Assembly: GCA_947178465.1 (NCBI GenBank) | Contig: CAMWYL010000210.1 | Span: 1-6,095, forward strand | Length of the DNA stretch: 6,095 nucleotides | Direction of reading: 5' to 3' | From: an uncultured Lachnospiraceae bacterium | GTDB taxonomy: Bacteria > Bacillota > Clostridia > Lachnospirales > Lachnospiraceae | Shown: positions 6,083-6,095 of the stretch, in pieces | How the letters are laid out: each line of letters starts with the position of its first letter | Numbering within the stretch: position 1 is the stretch's first letter | The notes under the pieces: model-generated | What the model was told of the DNA's origin: nothing | The model's input: the letters and a program-made list of their open reading frames with translations, nothing else | Database searches by the model: none | Program-made: the position numbers and the translations under genes

Positions 6083-6095
6083 TGTGTGAGAAGGA

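Larger units (their letters stand above)
5900..6095 (-). promoter_or_regulatory. Palindrome-rich leader upstream of the cyclase gene
   Basis: These 196 bases hold at least four perfect inverted repeats with stems of 6 to 12 bp, two tiny candidate ORFs and three ribosome-site-like purine runs, but no convincing -35/-10 pair on the minus strand. The upstream gene is outside the window. It does not match the THF or S-box riboswitch consensus as I recall them. It may be a cis-acting RNA, a small palindromic repeat element, or the 5' part of a longer operon. Its function is unknown. Confidence 0.5.

Noticed and set aside
5900..6095. S-box, THF or c-di-GMP riboswitch before the operon
   Set aside because: The palindromes do not match the conserved cores of these classes as I recall them, and the simple perfect hairpins lack junction motifs. 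A covariance-model search would settle it.

Overview
The window is a mid-GC bacterial segment in which every supportable gene is on the minus strand, so it reads right to left. The protein styles suggest a Gram-positive clostridial genome, probably Lachnospiraceae. They are a 7TM-type GGDEF sensor, a short clostridial MetF and a topoisomerase III with C-terminal zinc repeats, all with strong GGAGG-type ribosome sites. The family assignment is inference; no rRNA or other taxonomic marker is present.

Layout in transcription order. (1) 6095-5900 is a 196-base leader packed with perfect palindromes. It holds two tiny candidate ORFs of 27 and 21 codons, each with a good ribosome site, overlapping by GTGA. 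Two palindromes have the same flanks (ATTTGAG before, CATGGRGG after) but unrelated, internally complementary stems. (2) 5899-4145 is a membrane-bound diguanylate cyclase: one N-terminal membrane segment, an outside domain, about seven membrane segments, and a GGDEF domain with intact catalytic residues but no inhibitory RxxD site. (3) 4148-3294 is metF, methylenetetrahydrofolate reductase; its ATG overlaps the cyclase stop as ATGA. (4) After 64 bases with no terminator, 3229 to the left edge is topB, DNA topoisomerase III. It starts at TTG, has at least 1076 residues, carries four ~100-residue zinc-finger/C-terminal repeats, and is cut by the window edge.

The tight spacing suggests one operon: leader, cyclase, metF, topB. 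No convincing promoter for it is visible, so transcription probably starts beyond base 6095. No pathway obviously joins the three large genes. The most unusual points are the translational coupling of a c-di-GMP synthase to a folate enzyme, and the palindrome-rich leader, which could be an RNA regulatory element, a small mobile palindromic repeat, or a leader-peptide arrangement. No CRISPR array, tRNA, rRNA, insertion sequence or defence system was seen.
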